From Verrucomicrobia bacterium UBA6354 (GTDB lineage: Bacteria > Verrucomicrobiota > Kiritimatiellia > RFP12 > UBA1067), in NCBI GenBank assembly GCA_002440145.1, contig DJRS01000037.1, forward strand, positions 1 to 6,625: 6,625 nucleotides of DNA. Reading direction: 5' to 3'. Under the pieces are notes generated by a model, which was not told where the DNA came from, made no database searches, and was given only the letters and a program-made list of their open reading frames with translations. Shown in pieces: positions 6,435 through 6,625 of the stretch. Made by a program: the position numbers and the translations under genes. Each line of letters opens with the position of its first letter. Position 1 is the first letter of the stretch.

Positions 6435-6625
6435 TCCGTGTCCATCCGCGTCATCCGCGGACGCTCTCCTATCTATTTTGTCCACGGATTTGCACGGATT
6501 GCACGGATAGCCCGTCCCCCTTCCGTGTCCATCCGCGTCATCCGCGGACTTTTCCCTGTCTATTTTGTCCACGGATTTGCACGGATTGCGCGGATAGCCC
6601 GCACCCCTTCCGTGTCCATCCGCGT
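6435..6625. repeat. 87-bp tandem repeat array, continuing past the window edge
   Basis: Units begin at 6435, 6522 and 6609, exactly 87 bases apart; the third is cut after 17 bases by the window end. The first 28 bases of each complete unit are identical. The remaining 59 bases differ at eight positions by my count, giving about 91% identity between the two full units. Each unit contains the short hairpin TCCGCG/CGCGGA and, in its second half, repeated CACGGAT-like words. A segment such as 6485-6498 can pair with 6522-6535 at 11 of 14 positions, so neighbouring units could form a longer imperfect stem. Spurious reading frames through it encode strings like MTRMDTDG. I recall such strings as a frequent source of false protein predictions from dispersed repeats in many bacteria; this is memory, not a search. 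Confidence 0.92.

Noticed and set aside
6139..6454. Small minus-strand frames beginning MTRMDT in the repeat region
   Set aside because: They are read straight out of the repeats, have no ribosome binding site and change content wherever the repeats end. They are typical of false predictions over repeat DNA.
6320..6625. CRISPR array
   Set aside because: The 28-base repeats have CRISPR-like length, but the sequences between the regular copies are near-identical 59-mers, not unique spacers, and no cas gene is present.

Overview
The window is GC-rich chromosomal DNA from a bacterium, probably a member of the PVC superphylum (Lentisphaerota, Kiritimatiellota or Verrucomicrobiota). That placement is an inference from memory of the shortened, zinc-less GluRS type and the particular PurF-like protein. 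The sequence contains no taxonomic marker such as rRNA.

Layout, read in the direction of transcription (minus strand, from high to low coordinates): (1) 6625-6102 is non-coding. It holds the start of a tandem array of an 87-bp unit running off the window edge, one separate copy of its 28-bp core, a 9-bp tandem repeat, a perfect 7-bp inverted repeat and, at its inner end, a consensus extended -10 promoter. (2) 6101-4518 encodes glycyl-tRNA synthetase. (3) 4492-3026 encodes a PurF-type glutamine phosphoribosyl-pyrophosphate amidotransferase. (4) 3026-1710 encodes a short glutamyl-tRNA synthetase. (5) 1713-763 encodes an RsmC/RlmG-like class I methyltransferase. (6) 766-1 encodes the N-terminal 255 residues of a site-2-protease-type (M50) membrane metalloprotease, cut by the window edge.

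All five genes lie on the minus strand. The glyS-purF gap is 25 bp, and the remaining three junctions overlap by 1, 4 and 4 bases (TAATG, GTGA, ATGA). Ribosome binding sites for gltX and the protease sit inside the last codons of the preceding gene. This is the pattern of one translationally coupled operon driven by the promoter just upstream of glyS. Two aminoacyl-tRNA synthetases, a first step of purine synthesis and a probable rRNA methyltransferase give the operon a translation and growth theme; the protease has no obvious link to it.

The points most worth a second look are: a PurF-like enzyme with an intact PRPP site and Fe-S cysteines but with the glutamine-pocket residues apparently replaced; a glyS start codon so close to the -10 box that the mRNA should be leaderless or nearly so; and the 87-bp tandem array. 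I do not see a clearly new multi-gene system here: the genes are mainly housekeeping, with unusual variants.
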